The notes beneath the pieces were generated by a model. The model did not search any database. It saw only the letters and a list, made by a program, of their open reading frames with translations, and was not told the DNA's origin. DNA of 64,000 nt from assembly GCA_902769525.1 (NCBI GenBank), contig CACXPG010000004.1, positions 62,001 through 126,000 of the forward strand, in the 5' to 3' direction. This stretch comes from an uncultured Bacteroidia bacterium. GTDB lineage: Bacteria; Bacteroidota; Bacteroidia; Bacteroidales; UBA932. The position numbers were made by a program, and so were the translations under genes. This document shows positions 44,660 through 52,307 of the stretch, in pieces (positions within the stretch are counted from its first letter, which is position 1; each line of letters starts with the position of its first letter).

Positions 44660-45898
44660 ATGGAACAAGAGAGGGAAGAACAGCAATTTGAAAGGGAAGA
44701 AAACGACCGTCTGAGGGCGGCATTTAACATATTCGATTCCTTGTACAACAAAGGCAGGGAAAGGAATTCCGTTGTATCCAGAAAATACCCATATATCGCT
44801 GAGGATGACACTATTGGCAATTCGCCAGAAGTTTCAAAGTCTAAGGACCAGCTCTCTGATGAAGCAATTCTGGATGCCGAGCAGGCGCGGCTGAAGGATT
44901 TCAGTCCGGAAGAAACCCCTTCTTTTGAAGAGGACGAGTACGAGTACATCACGGACAGATATATAGATCTTTTCAACGACAGGATGGCCCGCGTGGCCGC
45001 CGAGATGGGATTCAAGGCTTACCCCTACTCGTCTGCGCTTCTGGTCAAGTACTGCGACGCGATGATCATAGGCAAGGAACTGGGCAAGGCCCTGCTGATT
45101 CTTGACGAGTACAAGGACAGTTTTCCGCCTAACTCAGACATATACCTGTCATACAGCCGTGTATATATCGGGATGAAAGACCTGGAAAACGCCCGCAGAT
45201 ACTACAATATGGCTATGGAAGTGGAGGCGTCGCCTGAGGATATCTGCGATTCCATCCACACCCTGGCTCAGGACTGCATGGAGATCGAGATGTGGAACGA
45301 GGCTCTTTTCTATCTCGACAGGACAAGGGAGCTCACTTCCATCTGGAACAAAAAGCACCACGAGACCGAGAAAGCCGAGAACGTGGCTTCTTTCTACTTT
45401 GACTACGCTTTCTGCTCCGAAAAGACCGGCAACGAAGACAAGGCGGCAGAACTCTACAAGAAGTGTCTGGACATAGACCCGTTCAACGACATTGTATGGC
45501 ATAATCTGGGCATAATCTACAGCAAGAAGAGCATGTTCAAACACGCCTACGAGGCGTTTGACTTTGCAATTGCCCTTAACCCGAAGAATGTCAACGCCCT
45601 GTTCAACATGGGCCACCTCTGCATAGAGTGCAACCTTCTGGACCAGGGCCAGCAGTATTTCGAAGACTGCTGCAAGATCGAGAAGGACAACCCTGACTCC
45701 ATCTCATCCCTCGCCCTGACGTATTTCCTCAAGGGAAATTTGGAACAGGCCGAGATCCTCTACCGTAAGGCACTGATTTTCTGCCCAGACCACCAGGCAT
45801 CTCTCAAAGGCCTTACGGAAGTCCAGGCAGAAAAGAAACTCAGGGAAAAATACAAGTCAAGACATCGCGACAACAAGGGCAACAGCCCTAAGAATTAA
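44660..45898 (+). CDS. TPR-repeat protein
   Basis: 412 residues from ATG 44660; the longer frame from 44474 covers the repeat element and terminator, so it is rejected. The N-terminal 100 residues are acidic and charged. TPR motifs follow: IYLSYSRVYIGMKDLENARRYYNMAME, ADKAAELYKKCLDIDPFND, HAYEAFDFAIALNPKN, LDQGQQYFEDCCKIEKDNPD and LEQAEILYRKALIFCPDHQ. There is no signal peptide. It likely acts as a cytosolic scaffold. The DUF368 gene starts 12 bases after it and is probably co-transcribed. Confidence 0.87.
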   Translation: MEQEREEQQFEREENDRLRAAFNIFDSLYNKGRERNSVVSRKYPYIAEDDTIGNSPEVSKSKDQLSDEAILDAEQARLKDFSPEETPSFEEDEYEYITDRYIDLFNDRMARVAAEMGFKAYPYSSALLVKYCDAMIIGKELGKALLILDEYKDSFPPNSDIYLSYSRVYIGMKDLENARRYYNMAMEVEASPEDICDSIHTLAQDCMEIEMWNEALFYLDRTRELTSIWNKKHHETEKAENVASFYFDYAFCSEKTGNEDKAAELYKKCLDIDPFNDIVWHNLGIIYSKKSMFKHAYEAFDFAIALNPKNVNALFNMGHLCIECNLLDQGQQYFEDCCKIEKDNPDSISSLALTYFLKGNLEQAEILYRKALIFCPDHQASLKGLTEVQAEKKLREKYKSRHRDNKGNSPKN

Positions 45899-45910
45899 TA
45901 ACATCGACCA

Positions 45911-46837
45911 ATGGGAAAGATTAGAGACTACATACTTTGGACGCTTAAAGGCATCGGCATCGGGGCCGCTAACGTGATTCCTGGCGTAAGCGGCGGCACA
46001 ATCGCCTTCCTGACCGGCATTTTCGAAAGACTGATAAACAGCCTCAAGTCGTTCAACTTCAGGACCACCAAACTCCTGTTCCAGGGCAAGTTCAAGCAGT
46101 GGGCCAAGGAAACAGACATCGTGTTCCTGCTTTTTATCATTCTGGGCATCGCGATAAGCGCCTTCTCCCTTGCCAAGCTTATGCTCTACCTTCTCCACAA
46201 CCATCCGGTTGCCACCTGGGCTTTCTTCTTTGGCCTGGTTCTGGTTTCCTGCTGGTATGTCACCAAAGAAATAAAGGTCTGGAACATAGGCACTTTTATA
46301 AGCCTTGCGTTGGGTATCGCCATTGCCGTATGGGTATCTCTGACTTCTCCTACCGAGACTCCTGACACCTGGTGGTTCATTCTGATTGCCGGTGCTGCCA
46401 GCATCTGCGGCATGATTCTGCCTGGCATCTCTGGCAGTTTCCTTCTGGTTCTGATGGTCAAATACGAGGATCTTATGCACAGCATCAGCTCCCTTAACCT
46501 TCCTCGCCTGGCTCTCTACCTGGTTGGTGCGGTAGCCGGCCTTCTGGCCTTCTCCCACTTCCTTGCCTGGCTTCTCAAGCACTGGTACAACCAGACCATA
46601 GCCCTTCTGACTGGCTTTATGGTCGGTTCTCTGGTCAAGATCTGGCCTTGGCAGCAAATCCTTATGGGCGAGGGCGACAAGGCTGTCACCCACCCTATCC
46701 TTCCTGCCAAATATGCCGAGCTTTACGGCCAGGACCCCAAGATTCTGACCGCCATAATAATGGCAATTGTGGGCATCGCGATAGTTGTCATCCTTGAAAC
46801 CTGGGCCAATAAAGAGAAAAAAGCTCAGCCAGAATAG
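45911..46837 (+). CDS. DUF368 (PopT-type) undecaprenyl-phosphate translocase-like membrane protein
   Basis: 308 residues, about nine hydrophobic helices. The signature GIGIGAANVIPGVSGGTIAFLTG appears near the N-terminus and a second, inverted-repeat-like copy SICGMILPGISGSFLLVLMV appears in the middle, as in DUF368 proteins. Members of this family recycle undecaprenyl phosphate across the inner membrane for cell-wall and polysaccharide synthesis. It follows the TPR gene closely. Confidence 0.88.
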   Translation: MGKIRDYILWTLKGIGIGAANVIPGVSGGTIAFLTGIFERLINSLKSFNFRTTKLLFQGKFKQWAKETDIVFLLFIILGIAISAFSLAKLMLYLLHNHPVATWAFFFGLVLVSCWYVTKEIKVWNIGTFISLALGIAIAVWVSLTSPTETPDTWWFILIAGAASICGMILPGISGSFLLVLMVKYEDLMHSISSLNLPRLALYLVGAVAGLLAFSHFLAWLLKHWYNQTIALLTGFMVGSLVKIWPWQQILMGEGDKAVTHPILPAKYAELYGQDPKILTAIIMAIVGIAIVVILETWANKEKKAQPE

Positions 46838-46908
46838 GAAGATTGAGAAATTTTGCTACATTTGCACTCCCAATGCCAAAGCATTGAACGTGTAGCACAC
46901 ACGGGACT

Positions 46909-46982
46909 GGTTCGGTAGCTCAGCTGGATAGAGCAACAGCCTTCTAAGCTGTGGGTCTTGGGTTCGAATCCCAACCGAATCA
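46909..46982 (+). tRNA. tRNA-Arg (anticodon TCT)
   Basis: A full cloverleaf can be drawn. Acceptor stem is GGTTCGG/CCGAATC (one G-T pair), D-arm GCTC...GAGC, anticodon stem CAGC/GCTG with loop CTTCTAA (anticodon TCT) and T-arm TTGGG-TTCGAAT-CCCAA. The discriminator is A, and CCA is not encoded. An AT-rich accessory region begins just downstream, but no duplicated tRNA 3' end was found that would prove integration here. Confidence 0.95.
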
Positions 46983-46989
46983 CAAAATT

Positions 46990-47028
46990 AAGTTGCTAAC
47001 TGAATATCTTACAATCAGTTGGCAACTT
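46990..47028 (+). terminator. Hairpin terminator after tRNA-Arg
   Basis: The 14-base arms AAGTTGCTAACTGA and TCAGTTGGCAACTT pair with one mismatch around an 11-base loop, and a T-rich run follows. It lies just after the tRNA. Confidence 0.75.
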
Positions 47029-47118
47029 TTCTTTTATATTCTACTGAAACATTCCAATCTTTTTCTTAAATTTGGGATGTTCTTAGGAACAAACATACAG
47101 ATGAAAGTGTTTTCGCTG

Positions 47119-47294
47119 TATCCTTGAATGGAAAATCTGGTAAATTTTCAATTGCGCAAGGATAAGCAAAACCAAACATCACCTTGTCTGATATTCTGTG
47201 CATTGCACGGTTATCATACGGTGTGTGGGGTATTGTTTATTTGCGCAAAAGGTTTACCAGAGCCTCCATTCAGATAAACGAATAAAGCCCCACA
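47119..47294 (+). other. Long imperfect inverted repeat of unknown function
   Basis: Within the 365-base gene-free stretch between the tRNA and the TerB-like gene, TGAATGGA (47125-47132), TCTGGTAAA (47136-47144) and TTGCGCAA (47152-47159) reappear in reverse complement at 47265-47272, 47253-47261 and 47241-47248. The internal loops are short and nearly symmetric and the central loop is 81 bases. GTGTGGGG near 47223 is also complementary to CCCCACAC at 47287-47294, so two alternative folds are possible. It may be a structured RNA leader for the GTPase operon or a DNA element. No RT is nearby. Confidence 0.55.
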
Positions 47295-47347
47295 CTTTCT
47301 TTTTATAAACCCTCCTTTGGGGCAAGGGAACAAATTTAATATTCAAA

Positions 47348-47725
47348 ATGTTACCAACTTTTAGTCTTAATGAAAAAACAGCAATATATAAAGTTGCCAA
47401 AATGATGGCTGAAATTGATGGGGTTGTTCTTCATGAGGAAATAAAAAGTATTGAAGATGCAATGGCTAATTTAAATGTTGCTAGGGATGAGTATGATAAA
47501 TTGAAAATTGAAGGAGAGAAAACCGAATGCATCGATGCTCTTGTAATTATTTACAAGATGTCTAAAGATAAAAAGAAATATCTTTCTGCATTTCTTGGGT
47601 ATATTATTTCAGTAGACGATGATATTAATGATGCAGAATTGGCTCTTTGGTCATTCATTATTAAGGTCTGCACTCTTCCTAAAATGAATATTCGCCAAGC
47701 TGTTGATATTTATAGACGTTTTTAA
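47348..47725 (+). CDS. TerB-like protein
   Basis: 125 residues, all helical. VAKMMAEIDGVVLHEEIKSIEDAM and LSAFLGYIISVDDDINDAELALWSFI are the two acidic helix-loop units of TerB-like domains, which bind metal or membrane partners in tellurite-resistance and stress systems. It is first in an AT-rich operon, and the next gene begins 1 base after its stop. The context with GTPases suggests a stress or defence module. Confidence 0.75.
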   Translation: MLPTFSLNEKTAIYKVAKMMAEIDGVVLHEEIKSIEDAMANLNVARDEYDKLKIEGEKTECIDALVIIYKMSKDKKKYLSAFLGYIISVDDDINDAELALWSFIIKVCTLPKMNIRQAVDIYRRF

Positions 47726-47726
47726 T

Positions 47727-48968
47727 ATGAAGCCTCAGGTCGTTTTTATCGGTGGTATTGAATCCGGCAAAACATCTACCATAGAAAGTTTGTGGTCTAA
47801 TAATGTCGTTGACTATCAGTCAAACAAGGGAGTATTAAGTTTCAGGGTTTCTGAAATGATTGATGGGAGAGAAGTTGTAGATTTTGAAGTAAAAGAACTT
47901 CCTAGAATCAATTATACTTCAGTAGATTGGATTGATAAACCAAATATCAGAGAAACTCTTGAGTCAGCAGATGTGATAGTATTTGTGTTGGGTTGCGATG
48001 ATTCTCTTATTAACATTCGAAAGCAGTATCTAGATAGAGTACTTTCGTCCATTAGATTAAAAGATGATGTTGTATTCATTATCGCTTATAGTATGGCTGA
48101 TTGGATTCTTAATCCTGTTGCTTCGAGAAATCTGGAGACGGTAAAGAATCGGCAAGTTGGCTTGGCCGCGGTGTCAAATTTGATAAAAAAGACAAATATT
48201 GTTTTTTCAGAGTTTTCTTCATTTAACAAATATGATTCAACTTTCTCTATTGAATCTGTCATTCCTTATTCAAATACTCTTAATTGGAATATTGATGTTC
48301 TTAAATATCAAATTTGGAATGGATTAGTATTGGCTATTAATAACTATGTCTTTGAAGAAGGAATACCCACTCTTGTTATTTCCGGCAAAACGGGTTGCGG
48401 GAAAACTTCTACGATTAATGCATTGTGGAATTTAAACTTAGCAACTGGACGTGTTGTATCTTGCACAAAGTTTCCAGCCGTGGTACATATCTTGGATAAT
48501 TTTGAAGGGCAAAATGTATCCTTTAATTTGGTGGATTTGCCTGGAATCGCAGAGAGTATGGATGCAAATTCCGTTTACCGAAAATTCTACTATAGATTTA
48601 TTGCTAAGGCCTCTGTATTACTTTGTCTTTCTCAAGCAGATAGGCGTGCTTACAAGCAAGACCAAATTTTTTATTCTGATTTAATAGAGCATGGTATTTT
48701 ATCTCATACTCAAAATATAATTCTTGGTATAAACCAAGCAGATCTCCTCTTTAAAGATAAAGAGCACCCAGATGGTATAGATCTACATACTATAGATGGG
48801 GACAATATTATTATACAAGAGAAATCGGAGGATTACTACAAGAGTATCTCATGTGTTCTCACTGGGTTTGAGAAAGTTTCATCCAATTCTGTTTCTATTT
48901 ATTCAGTTCTACAAAAATGGAATCTTGATAACCTGAAAAGAAAAATCTATAAACTGTTATTATTATGA
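47727..48968 (+). CDS. Tandem GTPase-domain protein
   Basis: About 413 residues from ATG 47727. The first P-loop GGIESGKTST lies near the N-terminus; this domain lacks a clear DxxG or NKxD and looks degenerate. The second P-loop SGKTGCGKTSTINALW (about 220) is followed by VDLPGIAES (G3), IILGINQADLL (G4, NQAD) and SCVLTG (G5-like). The second domain resembles YfjP/Era-type GTPases. It overlaps the next GTPase gene by 4 bases. Confidence 0.8.
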   Translation: MKPQVVFIGGIESGKTSTIESLWSNNVVDYQSNKGVLSFRVSEMIDGREVVDFEVKELPRINYTSVDWIDKPNIRETLESADVIVFVLGCDDSLINIRKQYLDRVLSSIRLKDDVVFIIAYSMADWILNPVASRNLETVKNRQVGLAAVSNLIKKTNIVFSEFSSFNKYDSTFSIESVIPYSNTLNWNIDVLKYQIWNGLVLAINNYVFEEGIPTLVISGKTGCGKTSTINALWNLNLATGRVVSCTKFPAVVHILDNFEGQNVSFNLVDLPGIAESMDANSVYRKFYYRFIAKASVLLCLSQADRRAYKQDQIFYSDLIEHGILSHTQNIILGINQADLLFKDKEHPDGIDLHTIDGDNIIIQEKSEDYYKSISCVLTGFEKVSSNSVSIYSVLQKWNLDNLKRKIYKLLLL

Positions 48969-50131
48969 GTATTTTCGACACTTTAAAAAAATCTAAGAAA
49001 GGGACTAAGGGTATCCCTAAACTTGTTATTGGTATTAATCAAGTTGATAATCTAGGGGAATGGGACAATAGTATTAATCAACCTACTCCAGAGACTGAAG
49101 AAAAGATAAAAGCTAGAGCAAATGACATTATAGAAAAACTAACTTCTGGGACGCATGGTGCTTCCAAAGAACAAATTGAATATTTTTCAGCTTTAAGAGC
49201 TTACAGACTTCCTCAGGTAATCAATAAAATTATTCACTGTACAGGAATAATAACGACATTCAAACCTAAAGAAATAACAGATCCTGCTTGTTCGGAAGGA
49301 ATGCCGGATGATAATCGCCATGAAATAGATGAAATGATTAAATCCCGTCGAGCAAAAGCCAAGAAAATGGGAATTGATGATTTTATAGCTCAAGTAATGG
49401 AGAAGCTTGATGATAAGCAAAAAGCCGAGTTCCGAAAAGTCATTCAGGCAAAAAAAGCTAAACCAATTAATGTTGCAATAATCGGACAATCAGGCGTTGG
49501 AAAGTCAACAACCGTTAACAACCTCTTTGGGGCAAAAGAGCGAGTAAGCAGAACCGGAGAAGGTACAACAACTGATAACTATGGTGGATATAAGGAATAC
49601 TCACTTGATGATGGAAGTATTATGAGAGTTGCAGATTTACCTGGTTATGGACGTGGACTTAACGAAGAAGAATTAAAGGACAGTAAAGAAAAAAATCCTC
49701 GCCTAGTAGACATTTTGAATGATGAAAAATATAAGACATTATATATAAATACTCTCAAGGAGTGTGATGTCATTCTACTTATAATTCAGGCAAACGACAA
49801 GGCAATAGCCGATGACCAATATATGGTTGAATGTCTATATGAATGGAGTAAAGAAGGATTCTTAACTGATGATGGTACATATTATGGGCAAGATACTGGC
49901 TTAGAGGAGTATTTCGCGATTAAAAAGAACGAAAATGATAAATGTAAAAAGGAGCCCGAAGAGGATGCTCCTAAAGAACAAGTTACAATAACCTCCGAAA
50001 AGCTAGCTGTTATTGGGAGCGGTAAAGATTATCTTCAAAAGATTGAGGATATCTGCATTGAAGCTATGAGTTCTTTGGACAAGAGTAGCTCTGAATACGA
50101 AAAAGTTAAAAACATTTTTAAATTGCTTTAA
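48965..50131 (+). CDS. YfjP-like GTPase with apparent circular permutation
   Basis: 388 residues. Near the N-terminus LVIGINQVDNLGEWD gives G4, and EYFSALRAYRLPQVINKI looks like G5. A charged helical linker (about 115-165) follows, and only then the P-loop AIIGQSGVGKSTTVNNLF (G1, about 170-190), TRTGEGTTT-like G2 and VADLPGYGRG (G3), ending after VILLIIQANDKAIADDQYM. No G4 follows. In YfjP-type GTPases the order is G1-G2-G3-G4-G5, so here the halves are swapped (G4-G5-G1-G2-G3), as in RsgA/YlqF-type permuted GTPases. The C-terminal 70 residues are acidic and helical. It overlaps the previous gene by 4 bases. Confidence 0.8.
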   Translation: MSIFDTLKKSKKGTKGIPKLVIGINQVDNLGEWDNSINQPTPETEEKIKARANDIIEKLTSGTHGASKEQIEYFSALRAYRLPQVINKIIHCTGIITTFKPKEITDPACSEGMPDDNRHEIDEMIKSRRAKAKKMGIDDFIAQVMEKLDDKQKAEFRKVIQAKKAKPINVAIIGQSGVGKSTTVNNLFGAKERVSRTGEGTTTDNYGGYKEYSLDDGSIMRVADLPGYGRGLNEEELKDSKEKNPRLVDILNDEKYKTLYINTLKECDVILLIIQANDKAIADDQYMVECLYEWSKEGFLTDDGTYYGQDTGLEEYFAIKKNENDKCKKEPEEDAPKEQVTITSEKLAVIGSGKDYLQKIEDICIEAMSSLDKSSSEYEKVKNIFKLL

Positions 50132-50132
50132 T

Positions 50133-50327
50133 ATGGCACTTACTGATGAACAAAAGGAACGACTAATCAAGATCCTTGACCAACAGACAGAAGCAGAAAA
50201 CGATGCTATTTTGCGTTCCATTGACAATTTTACTCATTTCCTCTATTATGCTTGCAGAGACATATTCAATGCTATTCACTATATTCTTCAGTCAACATGG
50301 AGTTGGATAAAATCAATTTTTAAATAA
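50133..50327 (+). CDS. Small protein (64 aa), MALT family copy 1
   Basis: It begins 1 base after the GTPase gene stop. MALTDEQKERLIKIL is charged; the C-terminal half is hydrophobic and ends YILQSTWSWIKSIFK, an amphipathic tail likely to touch the membrane. It is paralogous to the next gene. YfjP-like GTPases end in a similar W-W-I-F tail, so these small proteins may be detached tails; that is inference. Confidence 0.7.
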   Translation: MALTDEQKERLIKILDQQTEAENDAILRSIDNFTHFLYYACRDIFNAIHYILQSTWSWIKSIFK

Positions 50328-50331
50328 GATT

Positions 50332-50616
50332 ATGGCACTAACAGAATATCAGAAAAATCAATTGAACTCTTATTTTAAAGAGTTAAGTTCCACCGAATTA
50401 AATCAAACTTTAGAAAGCCAGAGTAATTTACGCAATTGGCTTTATCGAGAACATTATAGTTTTTATATGCAGGTTAAGGATGTTCTTGATGAAGTATGGG
50501 AAATATCAAAAAAGCTAGCAAAGGGTGTTCTAACAGCAATTGGAGTAACGGTTGGAGTTGGGGTAGGTTTACCATTGTATATATTAGGAAAAATATTCGG
50601 AGTCATCGACGATTAA
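50332..50616 (+). CDS. Small protein (94 aa), MALT family copy 2, with membrane helix
   Basis: MALTEYQKNQLNSYF and the pattern ExN..L.S..N.R.WLYRE align with copy 1 at 50133-50327. It has an added C-terminal Gly/Val-rich helix (LTAIGVTVGVGVGLPLYILG), probably transmembrane. It is 4 bases from copy 1. Confidence 0.7.
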   Translation: MALTEYQKNQLNSYFKELSSTELNQTLESQSNLRNWLYREHYSFYMQVKDVLDEVWEISKKLAKGVLTAIGVTVGVGVGLPLYILGKIFGVIDD

Positions 50617-50633
50617 AAGATTTTATTATTACA

Positions 50634-51035
50634 ATGGCTTTTATCCTAATCATAGGCCTTATAATAGTTATTATAGCGAAATCAAGTTATAACGCTTCAC
50701 ATAAATCATATAGAAGATATATGCAAGATGTAGACAAGATACATGGAGGTTATTCTCCAAGATCAAACTCTTTAAAAGAACAATTGGTTTCTACTATTAA
50801 CCAGACTAATAGTATCATTGAAAGGGCCAATGAAATAAGAAACTCTGCTAATAATAGTCCTTTAAATGTGTCCTATCCGAACAAGAACCTCTTAAAGGGC
50901 TATGTTCATCAAATCCTCTATAACCTACAAATAATCAGCACTATTATTGACCGGAATCAGTCTCTGATGATGGAAAACATACGAGGCCCCTATGGACAAA
51001 GTACCAATGTAATTTCATGGATGAGGTGGGTATAG
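50634..51035 (+). CDS. Single-helix membrane protein
   Basis: 133 residues from ATG 50634. A longer frame from 50496 runs through the previous gene in another frame and is rejected. One N-terminal helix (AFILIIGLIIVIIAK) is followed by a soluble helical domain with LKEQLVSTINQTNSIIERANEI. Not recognised. Same AT-rich composition and strand as the GTPase genes. Confidence 0.65.
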   Translation: MAFILIIGLIIVIIAKSSYNASHKSYRRYMQDVDKIHGGYSPRSNSLKEQLVSTINQTNSIIERANEIRNSANNSPLNVSYPNKNLLKGYVHQILYNLQIISTIIDRNQSLMMENIRGPYGQSTNVISWMRWV

Positions 51036-51081
51036 CAGTGGTTTGACAGTTATGAATCTTTTGTAAAAACATTTTAAGATA

Positions 51082-51378
51082 ATGATTGTAAAGTATAATC
51101 AATCAGGACGATTCCTGGAATACTGGGATGGCGACAAGCTGGTTTCTGATACTCATATTGATCAGGTATATAGAGAGAATTTCAATGGAGAAAACATTTG
51201 CGATTGGGAAGTCGTTTTAAGAATGGGACTAAGATATCATCAAGAAAAAGTGGAAGTGTGGGCGTATAACCCAGACTTCAATAAATGGTTTCTTTATGAG
51301 TATCTTTATACCAAGAAGGTTGATAACAAGTATCATTTTGAACCTACGGGTGAATGGGGAGGACCTTATAAGATATAG
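51082..51378 (+). CDS. Hypothetical protein (98 aa)
   Basis: Strand-rich and aromatic (FLEYWDGDKLVSD, KVEVWAYNPDFNKWFLYEYL, FEPTGEWGGPYKI). No signal or membrane helix. Not recognised. It ends the strongly AT-rich part of the island. Confidence 0.65.
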   Translation: MIVKYNQSGRFLEYWDGDKLVSDTHIDQVYRENFNGENICDWEVVLRMGLRYHQEKVEVWAYNPDFNKWFLYEYLYTKKVDNKYHFEPTGEWGGPYKI

Positions 51379-51415
51379 TTTGTTATAGAATGAACATTAA
51401 ACAATTCTCGTTTTT

Positions 51416-52300
51416 ATGGTTAGCATAATACTAGCAATTGACGGTTTCTCTTCAATTATATGGATAATCGTTATCATAGCGGCTATCTTGATAGCAGCAA
51501 CAGCCAGAGCGTTCTATAGTCCTAAAGAAATCGAAGAGCAGGAAAAAGCAGAAAAGGAAGCCGAAAAAGAAGAAGAACTGGAAAGACAAGGGCTAAAAGT
51601 CAAGCCTGAATTTGAACCAGAGGACGGGAATGCACCTGTTCCGGAAGAATTTGTCGCGGAGGAAAATGTAATAGAGGGGAAGGATACTCTAGGGAATCTG
51701 TTCAACAGGACGTGGAATTATCTGGGCTTCCTTGGCAAAGAGGATGCGGGTATGGTGACAATTGCCGTGAGAAACTATCAGTTTGATATCCGCCTTTTTC
51801 ACAATGAAAAACTTCATGTTGAAACAGGCTGGCATTTAAAAATGGAATCGCTGAGAAAGTCGCTTCTAATGAGTGGATATCAGCAGGTTGACTATGTTTC
51901 AAAGAAATATCAGTTTGCTGTGAGAGGGGGTATTATGGACATCTTTACATCCTCGTCCAAGTATCCATACAGGATAGATTTCTTTGGAGATAACGTGGAA
52001 AGCATTCATCATTTTGACCCGAGCGGGCAAGATCTGGATTGTGGGACTGTGGGAGGCAAAGCGGATATTCCACTAAGCGAATTTATAGAAGTAACCTACT
52101 GGAAATTAGTGGATGAAAACTTGGAAGACATCAATCTCATTGAGATCACTGGTGATTTTTCTCTCGGATACCAGTTTATAGGCCCAGCCGCACAGCAAGA
52201 ATGCGAGGACTTCATTCTGAAAACATTTGAACTTGACAAAGAGGAAGAAGCGATGTTCTCTCTTGGACCGCTTTCAGGACCTGTCAGGGAAAGTTTTTAA
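51416..52300 (+). CDS. Membrane-anchored protein with UvrB/Mfd-like interaction module
   Basis: 294 residues. One N-terminal helix (about 12-30) is followed by a charged coil (EEQEKAEKEAEKEEELE). Residues about 143-205 read SGYQQVDYVSKKYQFAVRGG, IMDIFTSSSKYPYRIDFFGD and NVESIHHFDPSGQ. This matches the UvrA-interacting domain of UvrB and Mfd (GY.RVD.V...GEFAVRGGI.DIF...PYRIDFFGDEVESIR.FD...Q). No helicase motifs are present, so it is a free-standing module. The last 85 residues are unrecognised. It may tether or mimic a repair factor; function unknown. Confidence 0.75.
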   Translation: MVSIILAIDGFSSIIWIIVIIAAILIAATARAFYSPKEIEEQEKAEKEAEKEEELERQGLKVKPEFEPEDGNAPVPEEFVAEENVIEGKDTLGNLFNRTWNYLGFLGKEDAGMVTIAVRNYQFDIRLFHNEKLHVETGWHLKMESLRKSLLMSGYQQVDYVSKKYQFAVRGGIMDIFTSSSKYPYRIDFFGDNVESIHHFDPSGQDLDCGTVGGKADIPLSEFIEVTYWKLVDENLEDINLIEITGDFSLGYQFIGPAAQQECEDFILKTFELDKEEEAMFSLGPLSGPVRESF

Positions 52301-52307
52301 GATTCCA

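Noticed and set aside
44474-44660. 62-residue N-terminal extension of the TPR protein
   Set aside because: The frame would run through the clpB terminator and the dispersed repeat; the ATG at 44660 follows a good -7 box.
47119-47294. A third retron ncRNA
   Set aside because: The inverted repeat recalls an a1/a2 stem, but no reverse transcriptase follows; the next genes are TerB-like and GTPases.
46909-51400. Integrated element with attachment repeats at tRNA-Arg
   Set aside because: No copy of the tRNA 3' end was found downstream and no integrase gene is present, so integration at the tRNA is not shown.
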